In this document: positions 20,763-22,944 of the stretch, piece after piece | How the letters are laid out: each line of letters starts with the position of its first letter | Numbering within the stretch: the stretch's first letter is position 1 | Source: Pseudomonadota bacterium | Lineage (GTDB): Bacteria > Pseudomonadota > Alphaproteobacteria > Rhizobiales > Xanthobacteraceae | Assembly: GCA_023432885.1 (NCBI GenBank) | Contig: JAEZEU010000390.1 | Coordinates: forward strand, 1 to 22,944 | DNA: 22,944 bases | Direction of reading: 5' to 3' | The notes under the pieces: model-generated | What the model was told of the DNA's origin: nothing | The model's input: the letters and a program-made list of their open reading frames with translations, nothing else | Databases searched by the model: none | Position numbers and translations under genes: made by a program

Positions 20763-22082
20763 CTAGTTCTTCTCGATCCGGATCACCTGCGGCCGGCCGC
20801 TGATGACCTTGTCCTTCTGCACGGCGGCGAGCGCCCGGTGCACGGCATCCTCATGGGTGGCGTAGGTGATGAGGATGACCGGCACCGGCGAGCCGTTCTT
20901 GGTGGCGCCTGCGGCGTCCACGCCCTCGGGGTGACGCTGCACGATCGATTCCAGCGAGATCTTCTGATCGGCAAGCCGCGTCGCGATGGTCGCCGCTGTG
21001 CCGGCGAGATCGCGCGCCATCAGGCGAATGTAGTAGCCGCCCTCATGGCGTTCCATCGGCGCTTTTGTCGTCTCGCGCAACCTGTCCACGGGCCGGCCGA
21101 ACGGCGTTGCCCGGATGCCACGCGCCACGTCGGCGATATCGGCGACCACGGAGGCTGCCGTCGCAGCCCCGCCGGCGCCGGGGCCCACCAGCGTGATCGG
21201 CGGAATGCCCTCCCCGTCGATGGTCACCGCGTTGGTGACGCCCATCACCTGCGCGATGGATGAGGTCTTCGGCACCATGGTCGGATGCACGCGCTGTTCA
21301 ATGCCCTTCGCCGTGCGCACGGCAACGCCGAGCAGCTTGACGCGATAGCCGAGTTCTTCCGCGGCGCGCAGGTCTTCCGGCTTGATCGAGGAAATGCCTT
21401 CGACATAGATCGCGCTCTGCGACACCTTGGTGCCGAAGGCGAGGCTCGCCAGGATCGCCAGCTTCTGCGCGGTGTCATGACCGTCGACATCGAACGACGG
21501 ATTGGCTTCGGCATAGCCGAGCCGCTGCGCGTCCTTCAGGCATTCGGCAAAGGTCAGCCCCTCCTGTTCCATCCGGCTCAGGATGTAATTGCACGTACCG
21601 TTGAGGATGCCGTAGACCCGGTTGACGCTGGTTCCGGCAAGTCCTTCGCGCAGCGTCTTGATGATCGGGATTCCGCCGGCGACGGCGGCTTCGTAGTTCA
21701 GCGCGCCGCCGTGCTTCTCGGCGGCCTTCGCAAGCCGAACGCCATGCTTGGCGATCAGCGCCTTGTTGGCGGTCACCACCGACTTGCCGGCCTTCAGCGC
21801 CGCCTCCACCGCGGAGAACGCAGGATCGCCGGAGCCGCCCATCAGTTCCACGAAGCAGTCGATATTGGGATCGGTGGCGAGCGCCAGCGGAGACTTCGCC
21901 CAGTCGATCCCGCGCAGATCGAGGCCGCGCTTCTTGGCCTTGGAGCGCGCGGTCACGGCGGCGACGCGGATGCCCCGGCCGCTGCGCGCCGACAGCGTCC
22001 GGCCCTTCTCTTCGATGAGGCGGACGACTTCGGCGCCAACAGTGCCGAGCCCCGCAATACCCACTTTCAGGGGTGCGACCAT
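20763..22082 (-). CDS. hom: Homoserine dehydrogenase
   Basis: A 439-residue NAD(P)-dependent enzyme reducing aspartate semialdehyde to homoserine, the branch point to Thr, Met and Ile. The N-terminal Rossmann motif is GLGTVG (residues 11-16), followed by VTANKALIAKHG and the catalytic-domain signature YEAAVAGGIPIIKTLREGLAG (split here for length: YEAAVAGG and IPIIKTLREG), then DVDGHDTAQKLAIL. The last 75 residues are an ACT domain (YIRLMARDLAGTAATIATRL), the usual site of Thr feedback control. ATG 22082 gives the family-typical start MVAPLKVGIAGLG; its binding site is weak (AGG about 15 bases away), and an open frame upstream to 22259 is only the shadow of the aminotransferase gene. It lies 25 bases after that gene. 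Confidence 0.95.
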   Translation of the reverse strand: MVAPLKVGIAGLGTVGAEVVRLIEEKGRTLSARSGRGIRVAAVTARSKAKKRGLDLRGIDWAKSPLALATDPNIDCFVELMGGSGDPAFSAVEAALKAGKSVVTANKALIAKHGVRLAKAAEKHGGALNYEAAVAGGIPIIKTLREGLAGTSVNRVYGILNGTCNYILSRMEQEGLTFAECLKDAQRLGYAEANPSFDVDGHDTAQKLAILASLAFGTKVSQSAIYVEGISSIKPEDLRAAEELGYRVKLLGVAVRTAKGIEQRVHPTMVPKTSSIAQVMGVTNAVTIDGEGIPPITLVGPGAGGAATAASVVADIADVARGIRATPFGRPVDRLRETTKAPMERHEGGYYIRLMARDLAGTAATIATRLADQKISLESIVQRHPEGVDAAGATKNGSPVPVILITYATHEDAVHRALAAVQKDKVISGRPQVIRIEKN

Positions 22083-22107
22083 GAGATAAAAGAACCTGCT
22101 GGTGAGA

Positions 22108-22944
22108 TTAGCGCCGGTTGGCGAGAGGAACCACGTTGTGCAACGTTTCAATGCCGCTTTCAAGGAAGCGGCGCACACCGCGTGCGGCCTGCCGGATTCG
22201 CTGCTCGTTTTCCACCATGGCGATGCGGACATAGCCCTCGCCATGTTCGCCGAAGGCAACGCCAGGCGAGACCACGACGCCGGATTTTTCCACCATCAAG
22301 GTGGCGAATTCCATGCTGCCCAGCCCGGCAAACGCCTTGGGCAGCGGCGCCCAGGCGAACATGGAGGCCTGCGGCGGCGGGATGTCCCACCCCGCCCGTC
22401 CGAACGCTTCGACCAGCGCGTCGCGGCGCTTGCGGTAAGTCTCGCGCATCTCGCCAATGCAGTCTTGCGGTCCGTTCAGCGCGGCCGTTGCAGCCACCTG
22501 GACCGGCGTGAAGGCGCCATAATCGAGATAGGACTTCACGCGTGCCAGCGCCGCAATGATCCGCTCATTGCCGACGGCAAACCCCATGCGCCAGCCCGCC
22601 ATCGAGAATGTCTTCGACATCGAGGTGAACTCAACGGTCACGTCGATGGCGCCGGGGACCTGCAGGACCGAAGGCGGCGGGTTCTTTTCGTCGAAATAGA
22701 CCTCGGCGTAGGCGAGATCGGACAGGATGAAGATATCGTGCTTCTTCGCGAAGGCGACGAGGTCTCGGTAGAAATCCAGATCGGCGACATAGGCCGTCGG
22801 GTTCGATGGATAACAGACGATCAGCGCGATCGGCTTCGGGATCGAGTGGATGATCGCGCGTTCCACCGCCTCGAAGAACTGCGGCGTCGGTTCGGACGGC
22901 ACCGAACGGATCACGCCGCCCGCCATCAGGAAGCCGAAAGCGTG
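22108..22944 (-). CDS. Class I/II PLP-dependent aminotransferase, N-terminus outside window
   Basis: The visible 278 residues are the C-terminal part of a fold-type I aminotransferase; the frame is open to the window end, so about 120-130 N-terminal residues are missing. PLP-site motifs are present: YPSNPTAYVAD (the NP substrate motif), LSDLAYAEVYFD, and SMSKTFSMAGWRMGF with the Schiff-base Lys. The Arg that binds the carboxylate is in EGYVRIAMVEN. Sequence style is that of AlaC / LL-diaminopimelate aminotransferase-like proteins found beside hom in Bradyrhizobium. Which amino donor is used cannot be fixed from this part; alanine or aspartate synthesis are the usual roles. It heads the hom-glpX-GNAT group and its promoter is outside the window. 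Confidence 0.85.
   Translation of the reverse strand, partial: HAFGFLMAGGVIRSVPSEPTPQFFEAVERAIIHSIPKPIALIVCYPSNPTAYVADLDFYRDLVAFAKKHDIFILSDLAYAEVYFDEKNPPPSVLQVPGAIDVTVEFTSMSKTFSMAGWRMGFAVGNERIIAALARVKSYLDYGAFTPVQVAATAALNGPQDCIGEMRETYRKRRDALVEAFGRAGWDIPPPQASMFAWAPLPKAFAGLGSMEFATLMVEKSGVVVSPGVAFGEHGEGYVRIAMVENEQRIRQAARGVRRFLESGIETLHNVVPLANRR

Overview
The window looks like a chromosomal segment of a Bradyrhizobium-type alphaproteobacterium (Bradyrhizobium/Rhodopseudomonas group). The evidence is high GC with strongly GC-biased third codon positions, the gene families and their order (aminotransferase, hom, glpX, recJ; efp next to epmA-epmB), many small Ala/Pro-rich secreted proteins, and two intergenic repeats of a kind I know from these genomes. 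This is inference from gene content, not a database match. I see no tRNA, rRNA, CRISPR array, insertion sequence or prophage.

Layout. 1-2,400: the end of a crotonase-family gene, a phasin-like gene, a periplasmic LTXXQ (Spy/CpxP-like) gene and a small GrlR-like gene. A TTGA-N6-TCAA palindrome of FixK/FNR type lies upstream of both the phasin and the LTXXQ gene. 2,400-6,400: a Zn-dependent carbamoylase/allantoate-amidohydrolase-type amidase whose 5' side carries an intergenic repeat, an Ala/Pro-rich secreted protein, a 44-residue membrane protein, a PrsW-type intramembrane protease and an HdeD-family membrane protein. 6,400-7,721: a DAHP synthase gene (aroG type) preceded by what reads as a complete ribosome-mediated transcription attenuator. 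It has a promoter, a 26-codon leader peptide containing Tyr-Phe-Trp-Tyr-Phe-Ser-Tyr, competing RNA strands, and an intrinsic terminator just before the gene. 7,765-11,495: the elongation factor P module. On the minus strand epmA, epmB and two small envelope-protein genes form a tightly packed unit; efp lies divergently across a 521-base gap holding a possible small ORF and hairpin. 11,539-15,629: an M23-type peptidase, a divergent AhpD-like/MarR pair with an inverted-repeat operator, and an MltB-type lytic transglycosylase. 15,626-22,944 is all minus strand. Read in transcription order it holds a class I aminotransferase (5' end outside the window), homoserine dehydrogenase, GlpX fructose-1,6-bisphosphatase, a GNAT acetyltransferase, a HAD dehalogenase, RecJ and an SDR oxidoreductase.

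How the parts work together. EpmA and EpmB would make and attach beta-lysine to Lys33 of the neighbouring EF-P, which relieves ribosomes stalled at polyproline. The aminotransferase-hom-glpX group is central amino-acid and gluconeogenic metabolism. The most unusual element is the aroG leader: it would couple entry into the shikimate pathway to the supply of all three charged aromatic tRNAs. In E. coli the DAHP synthase genes are instead controlled by the TyrR and TrpR repressors.
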